Shown here: piece after piece, positions 43,616 through 51,403 of the stretch
Layout of the letters: every line of letters begins with the position of its first letter
Position numbering within the stretch: the stretch's first letter is position 1
Source of the DNA: Paenibacillus sp. FSL M7-0420
GTDB taxonomy: Bacteria > Bacillota > Bacilli > Paenibacillales > Paenibacillaceae
NCBI RefSeq assembly: GCF_038002345.1
Contig: NZ_JBBOCJ010000001.1
Coordinates: 3,968,001-4,032,000 of the forward strand
Direction of reading: 5' to 3'
DNA: 64,000 bases
The notes under the pieces: model-generated
The model's database searches: none
Seen by the model: only the letters and a program-made list of their open reading frames with translations
What the model was told of the DNA's origin: nothing
Translations under genes and position numbers: made by a program

Positions 43616-43667
43616 ATCGTATAGCCGTTAATCTGTGTTGTCAACATTATAAATACAAATAATGTTG
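43616..43667 (-). promoter_or_regulatory. Promoter and operator of the rhamnose operon
   Basis: On the minus strand TTGACA (43644-43639), a 17-bp spacer and TACGAT (43621-43616). Overlapping the -35 box are TGTTGTCAACA (43636-43646) and the inverted repeat CAACATTAT-N8-ATAATGTTG (43642-43667). The motif ATAATGTTG recurs in the divergent promoter, as expected for one regulator acting on both. Confidence 0.75.
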
Positions 43668-43740
43668 TTTTTATTTGTTTAATGTACGTTTCGTGGAAAA
43701 CAAACGATCATTATCGTGGGTTTCAGAGCAAATCGGGTTC

Positions 43741-43777
43741 ATAATGTTGTACAACACAGAAATAACAGTCTATATTA
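43741..43777 (+). promoter_or_regulatory. Promoter and operator of the divergent DeoR regulator
   Basis: ATAATGTTGTACAACA (43741-43756) contains the third copy of ATAATGTTG and a perfect palindrome TGTTGTACAACA. It overlaps TTGTAC (43748-43753), followed after 18 bp by TATATT (43772-43777). This suggests autoregulation. Confidence 0.65.
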
Positions 43778-43806
43778 AGACTATCAACTCTGGAAAGGTG
43801 ATACGT

Positions 43807-44562
43807 ATGCTTGCTGCCGAAAGACGCAAAAAAATAATCGACCTTGTCCATCAGGACAAGCGGGTGCTGGTGTCCGATCTGAGCCGGATGTTCGAGGTGA
43901 CAGAGGAGACGATCCGCAGAGACCTGGAGAAGCTGGAGAAGGATGGCATTGTAAGCCGGACCTACGGCGGAGCCATGCTGAACAGGCATACCAATGAGGA
44001 CCTGCCTTTTCTGACCCGGGGAGCGCTCAATACGGATATCAAACGCGCAATAGCGATCCAGGCGCTGGATCTGATTAATGACGGGGATACGCTGATGGTC
44101 GACCCCAGCTCGACTTCGTTTGAATTCCTGAAGCTGCTGGGTAATAAAAGTAATCTGACGATCATCACCAATTCGATCAACATTCTCCATGAGTTCGCAA
44201 GTTCGAGCCACAGCATTATTTCTACAGGCGGCTCACTCCGCCACCGTTCCCTGTCGCTTGTCGGCCCCGTAGCCCATGAGACCATTCAGCGCTACAATGT
44301 GGACACCGCTGTAATCAGCTGCAAGGCCCTTGATATGGACCGCGGAGTCACCGATTCCAATGAACCGGAATGCGAGCTGAAGAAATACATGCTGCGCCAA
44401 GCCCACAAGGTAGTCCTTCTGGCTGACCATACCAAGTTCGACCAGACAGCCTTCGCGAGGCTCGCAGAGCTAAGCCGGATCGATGTGCTGATTACCGACC
44501 GCAAGCCTTCGGAAGCGTGGCTGAAGCTGTTGTCCGAGAAGAATGTGGAAGTATTGTATTAA
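43807..44562 (+). CDS. rhaR: DeoR-family regulator of the rhamnose operon
   Basis: This is a repressor of 251 residues. The N-terminal winged helix (AAERRKKIIDLVHQDKRV; recognition helix TEETIRRDLEKLEKDG) has the DeoR signature. The C-terminal sugar-phosphate sensor domain shows DPSSTSFEFLKLL and ITNSINILHEFA. ATG 43807 is chosen because AAAGGTGAT lies just upstream; earlier in-frame codons run through the promoter. It is divergent from fucO-rhaB-rhaA-rhaD, with shared ATAATGTTG sites. B. subtilis also uses a DeoR-type RhaR for rhamnose genes. Confidence 0.85.
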   Translation: MLAAERRKKIIDLVHQDKRVLVSDLSRMFEVTEETIRRDLEKLEKDGIVSRTYGGAMLNRHTNEDLPFLTRGALNTDIKRAIAIQALDLINDGDTLMVDPSSTSFEFLKLLGNKSNLTIITNSINILHEFASSSHSIISTGGSLRHRSLSLVGPVAHETIQRYNVDTAVISCKALDMDRGVTDSNEPECELKKYMLRQAHKVVLLADHTKFDQTAFARLAELSRIDVLITDRKPSEAWLKLLSEKNVEVLY

Positions 44563-44601
44563 TATCACAAGAGATCATTTTGAGAGGGGATAAGTTTAGA
44601 T

Positions 44602-45657
44602 ATGGGCACAAAGAGGAAAACCTTACCCGCCGATTTCCGCGAGCTGGTTAAAACAGGGGATATCGATCTACTTAAGGCTGTTTTTGAGCAATGTGAATGG
44701 AATGCAACCTTGGGCTACTCCAAAGAACCTGCACTCAGCATCCGGCAAATTCCGGATGAGCTGGCCCGCTGGCTGGTGGAACAGGGTGCTGACATTAACG
44801 CCAGGGATAAATATCAGCGTACCCCGCTGCATTCACAGGCCGGAAACTGGTCGGGTAATATCCCGCTGTTCCTTGAGCTTGGTGCTGAGCTGGAAGCCCT
44901 GGATTATCAGGACGAGACCCCGCTGCACGCCGCTGTCAACTACTACCGGACTGGGGCGGTCCGTGATCTTATCGCTCACGGCGCCAACATCCATGCTGTG
45001 AGCAAGCGCGGGAATACCCCGCTGGCAAAAGCCTTGATCAATTGCCGGAATGCCGATATCACCGGCATGGCTGAGATCGCGCAGGCAATGCTTGCAGCCG
45101 GAACAGAAGCTACACCGGAGATGAGGGAATCCGTGAAGAAGATCGGCAAGAGCTTTGAATTCGCCCGCTCCAATTTCAATAAAGAGCGCTTGAGTGAAAC
45201 CGCAGCTGCACTCGAATCCCTGTACAAGCTGTTCGATGTAGAGCCTGTAGCAGCGCGGGTGATGCATGACGGCGTTTCCAAGATCGAGGTAAACAGTACA
45301 AGATGGCAGGATCAGCACCAGGAGCTATGGGAATTACTCATCCCGGCGTCAGGACATGCACTCACCGTGCAGGGAGAGGTCATTCGCATCACCGGCCGGA
45401 TCTCTCATGAAATCATGAATAACGGCGGAGGCAACTGGGATGCCGATTTCCGTAAAATGCTGAATGCGCTGCTCCGGCACTTCGCCTCGGGCACACCTCT
45501 GGACCCTGCGCACCTCAAGGAAGCAGCGGAATTAGCCGGTTACCTGCGCCATGGCAACGGCAATGATGAGCCGGCCAGATTATGCGAATTGGCCGTGAAT
45601 TGGGTACTTGCCAATCCACAGCCTGTTTCGTTGCCGCAGCCGGATTACAAACGCTAA
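44602..45657 (+). CDS. Ankyrin-repeat protein
   Basis: The product has 351 residues. Ankyrin repeats span about residues 50-170 (GADINARDKYQRTPLHSQAG, GAELEALDYQDETPLHAAV, GANIHAVSKRGNTPLAKAL). The C-terminal half (about 190-340) has no recognised domain. Without a signal peptide it should be cytosolic and act by protein binding. GAGGGGAT lies upstream of the ATG, 40 bp after rhaR. Co-transcription with rhaR is possible, but a functional link to rhamnose is not evident. Confidence 0.85.
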   Translation: MGTKRKTLPADFRELVKTGDIDLLKAVFEQCEWNATLGYSKEPALSIRQIPDELARWLVEQGADINARDKYQRTPLHSQAGNWSGNIPLFLELGAELEALDYQDETPLHAAVNYYRTGAVRDLIAHGANIHAVSKRGNTPLAKALINCRNADITGMAEIAQAMLAAGTEATPEMRESVKKIGKSFEFARSNFNKERLSETAAALESLYKLFDVEPVAARVMHDGVSKIEVNSTRWQDQHQELWELLIPASGHALTVQGEVIRITGRISHEIMNNGGGNWDADFRKMLNALLRHFASGTPLDPAHLKEAAELAGYLRHGNGNDEPARLCELAVNWVLANPQPVSLPQPDYKR

Positions 45658-45688
45658 ATGCTGAGACATCCAGTACTTGTCCTGCTCC

Positions 45689-46981
45689 CTATGAAGAAGC
45701 GGCTCCCTTGGAGAGCATAATATTCAGAATCGCCTGGTCTGTGGCGGCAAGCCCTTCCTGAACCAGGGTCTCCATATTCTTGATCGTATCCTCCACCTTC
45801 TCGAAGATGACACCGTCACTCGGACTAGCGGAGATATTGTTCATGGCGAGAGTAGCAGACTGAATGGCCGCGTTGGTGGCCGTTGAGATTTTGAGCGCAC
45901 AGGTTGGCTTGGCACCATCGCAGATCATGCCGGAAGTAGAGGCAATCGTATTCTGGATGGAGTGCTTGATCTGCGCCAGCGTCCCGCCCATCAGATAGAC
46001 AATGCCGCTGCCCGCCCCCACTCCACCGGCAATGCCTGAGCCGCAGAGCGGGGACAGACGGCCAATGTAATGCTTCACATGGATGGTAATCAGATTGCTG
46101 AGCGCCATCGCTCTGGCCAGGGTCTCCTCATCCTTGCCGAGGAGCTCGGCCAAGGCAATGACCGGCATGGTACAGGCAATCCCCTGATTGCCGCTGCCCG
46201 CCGTCGTCATTACCGGCATGGCACTGCCGTCCATCCGTGCATCGGATGCGGCTGCCGTTGCGGCAATGATCCGGTTCGCCACATCCGCGCCGAACAGATT
46301 GAGGGCGGATTGCTGGCTCATTTTCCGGCCCACCTGAAGGCCATACTCCCCGCGCAGCCCTTCCTCCGAGATCGCCTTATTCATAACCGCTCCCTCCAGC
46401 AGGAAGCGAAGATCCTCGAACGGTGTATTCTGAACGAAGGCATAGATATCTTCGAGTGAGACCGAGTATACCTCAGGGTCCAGACTAAGCGGGTCACCGC
46501 AGTCGGCCTTGTCCAGCTTCGGCTCAAGCCGCTGGCCATCCTTCGCCAGAAACTGCACATTCGTGTGCTCTTTTTCCAGGATCGCTGTGGCGGTATGGTT
46601 CTTGCTGTGTACTCTCGCTTCAATATATAGCTTCTCCGGCGTATCCTTCAGCTCAACCTCCAGCAGCTTACGCTCCAGCAGTCTCTCTGCACTTGCCAGC
46701 TCCTCCGGGGTCAGCCCGGACAGAATCTCCAGCTTCCGCTCCGAGCGGCGCACCACCGCACCCAAGGCAGCCGCTATCGGCAAGCCCGTCTGGCCTGTAC
46801 CGGGAATCCCCACACCCATCGCATTCTTGATGATATTGCCGCTGAGGAATAGCCGAATCGCCGTAATCTCCTCTTCCACCAGTTCAGCGGCCAACGAGAC
46901 GGCATAAGCTACCGCTATCGGTTCGGTGCAGCCTTCTGCCGGCATAATTTCTTTGTGTAATACTTCCAGTAGGTTAACCAT
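45689..46981 (-). CDS. L-cysteine desulfidase / UPF0597 (YhaM/CyuA) family protein
   Basis: This enzyme of the L-serine-dehydratase-alpha-like UPF0597 group uses a [4Fe-4S] cluster to cleave L-cysteine to pyruvate, sulfide and ammonia. Cysteines expected to hold the cluster are in SPLCGSGIAGG, GMICDGAKPTCALK and the N-terminal PAEGCTEP. The length of 430 is normal. The ribosome binding site upstream is weak. A small membrane-type ORF reads into it from 47276. Serine deamination is the alternative activity. Confidence 0.85.
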   Translation of the reverse strand: MVNLLEVLHKEIMPAEGCTEPIAVAYAVSLAAELVEEEITAIRLFLSGNIIKNAMGVGIPGTGQTGLPIAAALGAVVRRSERKLEILSGLTPEELASAERLLERKLLEVELKDTPEKLYIEARVHSKNHTATAILEKEHTNVQFLAKDGQRLEPKLDKADCGDPLSLDPEVYSVSLEDIYAFVQNTPFEDLRFLLEGAVMNKAISEEGLRGEYGLQVGRKMSQQSALNLFGADVANRIIAATAAASDARMDGSAMPVMTTAGSGNQGIACTMPVIALAELLGKDEETLARAMALSNLITIHVKHYIGRLSPLCGSGIAGGVGAGSGIVYLMGGTLAQIKHSIQNTIASTSGMICDGAKPTCALKISTATNAAIQSATLAMNNISASPSDGVIFEKVEDTIKNMETLVQEGLAATDQAILNIMLSKGAASS

Positions 46982-47081
46982 CTGTGCATCACCATTCCCT
47001 CTGTCTGTCGATCTATGTCTATATCTGTTTCTTTATATAGTACATCAGATAGACAGTCCGGGGAATCCCCGTTATTACCCA

Positions 47082-47276
47082 TCACCCGCCCAGCTTCACC
47101 AGCCGCTTCAGCCCTTCCGTACAGGCCCAGCCTCCGGCACCTGCCAGAATCGCATTATGACAAATGTTCAAAGCCAGCTTATACGTCATACTGCCGATAA
47201 TGATTTCGACCACAATGAACCGTAAGATATCTCTTTTCGTGATCAGATAAACTCTAAATTCCTGATTATGGGACAC
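47082..47276 (-). CDS. Small hypothetical membrane-associated protein
   Basis: This 64-residue ORF starts with GTG, preceded by GGGGGAGAT 5 nt upstream. It has a basic N-terminal part (FRVYLITKRD) and a hydrophobic middle (LRFIVVEIIIG and ALNICHNAILAGAGG), so it may be a membrane protein with one or two helices. I do not recognise it. It lies 100 bp upstream of the cysteine desulfidase in the same direction and could share its transcript. Real but unproven. Confidence 0.5.
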   Translation of the reverse strand: MSHNQEFRVYLITKRDILRFIVVEIIIGSMTYKLALNICHNAILAGAGGWACTEGLKRLVKLGG

Positions 47277-47439
47277 CGGCTATCTCCCCCGTCCAATTCA
47301 TGTTTCTGTACTTATATGCTGCCTGCGGGTTGTCTGATTCTCTGTGCCAGGCACAACAAAGAGCACTACTTCTCCATTGGGCTACATTGGTGGAAAAGTA
47401 CTGCTTCATTGGCTTGATTGCTCGGCTGGCGGGCAGTCG

Positions 47440-47603
47440 GCGGATTCAGGTGCACTAGTGCTCTTCATTTGCGAGGTTGGCGGGTATTCGGCGGATTCAG
47501 GTGCACTAGTGCTCTTCATTTGCGAGGTTGGCGGGTAGTCGGTGAATTCAGGTGCACTAGTGCTCTTCATTTGCGAGGTCGGCGGGTATTCGGCGGATTC
47601 AAT
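47440..47603. repeat. 51-bp-period tandem repeat, three units plus a broken fourth
   Basis: GCACTAGTG anchors at 47452, 47503 and 47554 are exactly 51 bp apart, with unit core GATTCAGGTGCACTAGTGC and CTCTTCATTTGCGAGG. The fourth core, expected at 47605, is replaced by the inverted-repeat element starting at 47604. On the minus strand an open frame of 54 codons (47570-47406) reads as repeats of MKSTSAPESAEYPPTSQ and ends in TGA. I do not annotate it as a gene because it lacks a ribosome binding site. Confidence 0.9.
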
Positions 47604-48039
47604 GGGGCTGTCTCAAAAGTCATGAAATGGCTGCTTGGGACAGCTCTTTATTGCGGAGTGGGACCAACGTGAGCACTTAGGTGGACGCTCTGCAAACGGA
47701 CCGTTGTTCCAATCGCTGTTGCGTCCAGATTTTTTTCATTCCCCTTAGCGGTGAAAATCCGGACACAAAGGCGACCGCTTCCGCTTTTACACAATCGTTC
47801 CGTCCGCACCGCTGTTTAAGCGGGAAACGACTCATCCATGCTAAAAAAGAAACAAAAAAATCGCTCAGAGGGCGTTCGGCAGTTGCGTAAGGAGGTGTTG
47901 CCTTAAAAGACGACCCATTAGCTGTACGCTGAATGACAGAACCGGAAATTGCTTGGACAACTGAAGAACAATCGAGGCTTCCGGGAATTTCTGCAAGTGG
48001 CTGTCATCGTTCATAGAAAATTACTTTTGGGACAGCCCC
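47604..48039. mobile_element. 436-bp MITE-like element with 17-bp inverted ends
   Basis: The left end GGGGCTGTCTCAAAAGT (47604-47620) is an inverted repeat of the right end ACTTTTGGGACAGCCCC (48023-48039) with one mismatch. The interior has no intact transposase. No clean target duplication is visible. The left 128 bp match 1125-1250. The ends resemble those of IS-derived elements, so this is probably a non-autonomous or decayed IS derivative. Lengthwise it holds several stop-broken frames only. Confidence 0.75.
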
Positions 48040-48395
48040 TTCATTTCTCCATCTGGCCCGTTTCCGGCCAATTTAATGGGATTTATCCCCTTCATTTCCC
48101 CATCCGGCCCGCTTCCAGCCGATTCAATGGGATTATCCCCTTCATTTTCCCATCCGGCCCGCTTCCAGCCGATTTAATGGGATTAATCCCCTTCATTTCC
48201 CCATCTGGCCCACTTCCGGCCAATTTAATGGGATTAATCCCCTTCATTTCTCCATCCGGCCCGCTTCCAGCCGATTTAATGGGATTTATCCTCTTCATTT
48301 CCCCATCCGGCCCACTTCCGGCCAATTTAATGGGATTAATCCCCTTCATTTTCCCGTATAGCCCGCTTCCAGGCCGGTTTCCGCCCAAAGCCGAA
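48040..48395. repeat. 51-bp-period tandem repeat, seven units
   Basis: TTCATTT anchors occur at 48040, 48091, 48141, 48192, 48243, 48294 and 48345 (one 50-bp step from a single-base deletion). The unit is TTCATTTCCCCATCCGGCC, a CGCTTCCAGCC spacer and GATTTAATGGGATTAATCC with a palindromic GGGATTAATCCC core. Two unit subtypes alternate (GCTTCCAGCCGA and ACTTCCGGCCAA). On the minus strand the frame is open as MKGINPIKLAGSGPDGE repeats. Confidence 0.92.
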
Positions 48396-48401
48396 ACAGA
48401 A

Positions 48402-48443
48402 GAGGCTGCCCAAACAGCCATTACATGGCTATGGGACAGCCCC
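48402..48443 (-). terminator. Terminator of gnd, related to the azoR hairpin
   Basis: On the minus strand GGCTGTCCCA pairs with TGGGCAGCC around an inner AGCCAT/ATGGCT stem, followed by TCTTCTGTTT. The same ...CCATGAAGTGGCT... hairpin theme is seen at 1123 and 47604. Confidence 0.75.
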
Positions 48444-48476
48444 CTGATATCACCGCTTCAGCCTAAGTGCTGCTGC

Positions 48477-49370
48477 TTACTTCGACTCCACCGCATGGCC
48501 GCCGAATTCGTTACGCAAGGCGGCGACGACTTTGCCGGTGAAGGTGTCGGTCTCCAGCGACCGGTAGCGCATGAGCAGAGCCATGGCGATAACCGGAGTT
48601 GCTGCCTGGAGGTCGAAGGCCGTCTCCAGTGTCCAGCGTCCCTCCCCGGAGGAATGCATGACTCCCTTGATGTCCTCCAGCTTGGCATCCTTGGAGAAAG
48701 CGCGCTCGATCAGCTCCATCAGCCAGGAGCGGACCACCGAGCCGTTGTTCCAGACGCGGGCCACCTGCTCGAAGTCGAAATCATATCCGCTTTTCTCCAG
48801 CACCTCGAAGCCCTCGCCGATCGCAGCCATCATCCCGTATTCAATCCCGTTGTGCACCATCTTGAGGAAATGTCCGCTCCCGGATTTGCCGGCGTACAGA
48901 TATCCGTTCTCTACCGCAGTGTCACGGAACAGAGGCTCGACCACCGCCCACGCTTCCTCATCGCCGCCAACCATGTAGCAGGCCCCGTTCCGTGCACCTT
49001 CCATTCCGCCGGAGGTTCCCGCATCCAGGAAGTGAATTCCGTGGGCACCCAGCTCCTCATGACGGCGGATCGACTCTTTATAATGTGAGTTCCCGGCTTC
49101 AATGATAATATCTCCCTTGGATAATAGCGGCGTCAGTTCAGCAATCACTGAATCTACAAAAGTATGGGGAACCATGATCCAGAGAACGCGCGGGGAATCA
49201 AGCCGGCCCGTAAGCTCCGTGAGGCTTGCTGCCCCGGACGCACCGCGTTCGGCCAGTTCCTGCACCGCAGCAGGATTCACATCATACGCTACCACTTCAT
49301 GGGCATGCTCCAGCAGGTTCTGGCCCAGATTGAAGCCCATTTTGCCAAGTCCGATTAAACCGACTTTCAT
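48477..49370 (-). CDS. gnd: 6-phosphogluconate dehydrogenase, short (NAD-type, YqeC/GndA-like) form
   Basis: This oxidative pentose-phosphate enzyme makes ribulose-5-phosphate and CO2 from 6-phosphogluconate. The Rossmann motif is GLIGLGKMGFNLG at the N-terminus, with the substrate region DAGTSGGMEGARNGACYMVGG and catalytic Lys/Asn in FLKMVHNGIEYGMM. At 297 residues it belongs to the short YqeC-like group. AGGAGG-like GGAGG precedes the ATG. It lies 68 bp after zwf, so both oxidative-branch enzymes are made together. Confidence 0.92.
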   Translation of the reverse strand: MKVGLIGLGKMGFNLGQNLLEHAHEVVAYDVNPAAVQELAERGASGAASLTELTGRLDSPRVLWIMVPHTFVDSVIAELTPLLSKGDIIIEAGNSHYKESIRRHEELGAHGIHFLDAGTSGGMEGARNGACYMVGGDEEAWAVVEPLFRDTAVENGYLYAGKSGSGHFLKMVHNGIEYGMMAAIGEGFEVLEKSGYDFDFEQVARVWNNGSVVRSWLMELIERAFSKDAKLEDIKGVMHSSGEGRWTLETAFDLQAATPVIAMALLMRYRSLETDTFTGKVVAALRNEFGGHAVESK

Positions 49371-49438
49371 TACGAATCCCTCCGAATTGTGTAGTCATAT
49401 ATAAGCTAACTCTGTCCGCTTGCTGTTACCGCCGCCGC

Positions 49439-50977
49439 TTACGCTCCCGGCCGGATGACTTCCGGCTCTATCCCGGCTGTCCGGTGAACGCGTGCAGGCT
49501 CTGCATTCTCCGGCTCATCCAGCCACCAGTGGAACTCGCCAAGGAGCTGATCTGCCGCCGCCGGGCCGTTAGATCCGGCAGGATACTGGTGCAGCGGCAG
49601 GCTGCCTTCTGCTGTTGCTTCGATTATAGGCTGAACCCACTGCCAGGACAACTCTACTTCCTCCCAGTGGGCGAAGAACGTAGCATCGCCGAGCATAGCA
49701 TCATAGATCAGATTCTCATAAGCCTCCGGCACATCGGGATTGCCCGGCTCATGCTTAATGCTGACCGGCTCAAGCTCCCCGTGCTGAAGCGGATTCTTGG
49801 TGTTAAGAGTCAGGGAGATGCCCTCATGCGGGCCAATATCAATCACCAGCAGATTAGGGTCAAGCGGCAGCTTGTTACGGTTCTTGTTATGCACATCATT
49901 AAACGGCTCTTTGAATTCTATAACAATCCGCGTGGATTTCTCCTTCATGCGCTTACCTGTACGAATGTAGAACGGCACATCATTCCACAGCGGATCTTCA
50001 ATCCATAGGCGTGCTGCAATATACGTCTCATTCTGTGAAGTGGCTGCGATCCCCGGTTCAGCGGTATACGCAGGCACTTGCTGTCCGCGCATCTCCCCCG
50101 CTACATACTGGCCGCGCACTACATGCTGAGCCACCTCTTCGGGCAGCAGCGGCCGGACGGAACGGATGACATGCCGTTTTTTGCTGCGGACGTCTTCTGG
50201 TGTACTGCCCTTCGGAAGCTGCATCGCCATCATCATGAGCAATTGGAGCATATGGTTCTGGAACATGTCGCGCAGCGCACCAGCCTTATCATAGTATCCC
50301 GCCCGCTCTTCCACCCCAACCGTTTCACTGGCAGTAATCTGGACATTTGCGATATACCGGTTCTGCCACAAGGCCCGCAGCACAGGGTTAGAGTATTTCA
50401 GCACCTCCAGGTTCTGCACCATCGGCTTGCCGAGGAAGTGATCAATACGGAAGATTTCCTCCTCTGCAAAAGCTGCGCTCAAGCTCTCATTAAGCACACG
50501 CGCCGACTGCAGATCCCGTCCGAACGGCTTCTCGATGATCAGACGTTTCCAGCCCTTGGTATCCCCGAGTCCGCTGGCATTGATATTACCGGCAATCTCC
50601 CCGAAGAATTCGGGACCGACCGACAGATAGAACATCCGGTTCTGCGGAAGCCCCAGCTCTTCCTCCCGGCGCTGTACATGCCCAAGCAGCTTCACATAAT
50701 CCTCAGGACGTCCGACATCCAGCACACTATATTCAAAGGCCTGCAGGAAATTCTGCAGCCCCGTTGTATCCTCTACCGGACGGCGCGAGAAGGTGCGCAG
50801 GGAATCCAGCACCTGACGCTGGAACGTCTCGTTAGTGAGCTCCCTTCTGCCCAGCCCAATGACTGAGAGAGGACCCGAAAGCTTGCCATCAGTGAACAGG
50901 TTGTATAGAGCGGGGAAGATTTTCCGCTTCGCCAAGTCCCCGGTTGCGCCAAAAAGTACAAATGTAGATGATTCCAC
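49439..50977 (-). CDS. zwf: Glucose-6-phosphate 1-dehydrogenase
   Basis: This is the first enzyme of the oxidative pentose-phosphate pathway, producing NADPH. The coenzyme motif GATGDLAKRK is at the N-terminus and the substrate-binding RIDHFLGK follows in mid-sequence (about residue 176). Total length is 512. I set GTG 50977 as the start because GGGAGG is 7 nt upstream of it, versus 1 nt from the ATG at 50983. Co-transcribed with gnd; 6-phosphogluconolactonase is not in this window. Confidence 0.95.
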   Translation of the reverse strand: MESSTFVLFGATGDLAKRKIFPALYNLFTDGKLSGPLSVIGLGRRELTNETFQRQVLDSLRTFSRRPVEDTTGLQNFLQAFEYSVLDVGRPEDYVKLLGHVQRREEELGLPQNRMFYLSVGPEFFGEIAGNINASGLGDTKGWKRLIIEKPFGRDLQSARVLNESLSAAFAEEEIFRIDHFLGKPMVQNLEVLKYSNPVLRALWQNRYIANVQITASETVGVEERAGYYDKAGALRDMFQNHMLQLLMMMAMQLPKGSTPEDVRSKKRHVIRSVRPLLPEEVAQHVVRGQYVAGEMRGQQVPAYTAEPGIAATSQNETYIAARLWIEDPLWNDVPFYIRTGKRMKEKSTRIVIEFKEPFNDVHNKNRNKLPLDPNLLVIDIGPHEGISLTLNTKNPLQHGELEPVSIKHEPGNPDVPEAYENLIYDAMLGDATFFAHWEEVELSWQWVQPIIEATAEGSLPLHQYPAGSNGPAAADQLLGEFHWWLDEPENAEPARVHRTAGIEPEVIRPGA

Positions 50978-51120
50978 TTTCATTCCTCCCGTTGTTATCA
51001 TTTTAATATATAGTTACTTATTATTACTCAGAAACTTTATAACACACATCATACGACGATAAAATCAATTCGTCAATCTCAATTCGACATTTACGAAAAT
51101 TAACCGGTGCATGACAAAAA

Positions 51121-51145
51121 GCAGGCCTTCTCGTTGAAGACCTGC
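51121..51145 (-). terminator. Terminator of the germination-receptor operon
   Basis: On the minus strand GCAGGTCTTC and GAAGGCCTGC pair (one mismatch) around a 5-nt loop and are followed by TTTTT. It lies 21 bp after the last small gene. Confidence 0.8.
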
Positions 51146-51166
51146 CGGGTTGTTCCGAGCCCATGA

Positions 51167-51397
51167 TCAGAACCATGAAGATACCAGATCATTGATCGGC
51201 TTGTAGATGAATATAATCAGCAGCAGCGGGCTGGGAACCTGAATTTTGAGCAGCGTGCATATCGTGGCAGTCATTCCGCCGATCCAGAGCAGACCCCACA
51301 CCACACGATCACGCCGCTTCTGCCTGCCCTTCAGGGAGGACAGATCCATGGCTGCACAGCCTGCGGCAATCAGAGCAAACATCAGCACCAGCAGCAT
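51167..51397 (-). CDS. Small membrane protein of the germination-receptor operon
   Basis: The product has 76 residues and probably three short hydrophobic segments (LLVLMFALIAAGCAAM, VVWGLLWIGGMTATICTLL, LLLIIFIYKPI). It is encoded 6 bp after the gerC-type gene, with AAGGAG 9 nt before the ATG. It is not a classical GerD or GerA subunit. Its position suggests an accessory of the receptor, comparable to the small 'D' subunits found with some Ger operons. That is inference. Confidence 0.7.
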   Translation of the reverse strand: MLLVLMFALIAAGCAAMDLSSLKGRQKRRDRVVWGLLWIGGMTATICTLLKIQVPSPLLLIIFIYKPINDLVSSWF

Positions 51398-51403
51398 ACA
51401 GGC

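Noticed and set aside
47406..47570. 54-codon minus-strand ORF made of MKSTSAPESAEYPPTSQ units
   Set aside because: Kept as a repeat rather than a gene because no ribosome binding site or promoter is visible; it is discussed in the findings.
47949..49088. Long plus-strand open frame across the 51-bp array and gnd
   Set aside because: It runs antisense through gnd, whose identity is certain, and its repeat part simply reflects the stop-free 51-bp units. No ribosome binding site.
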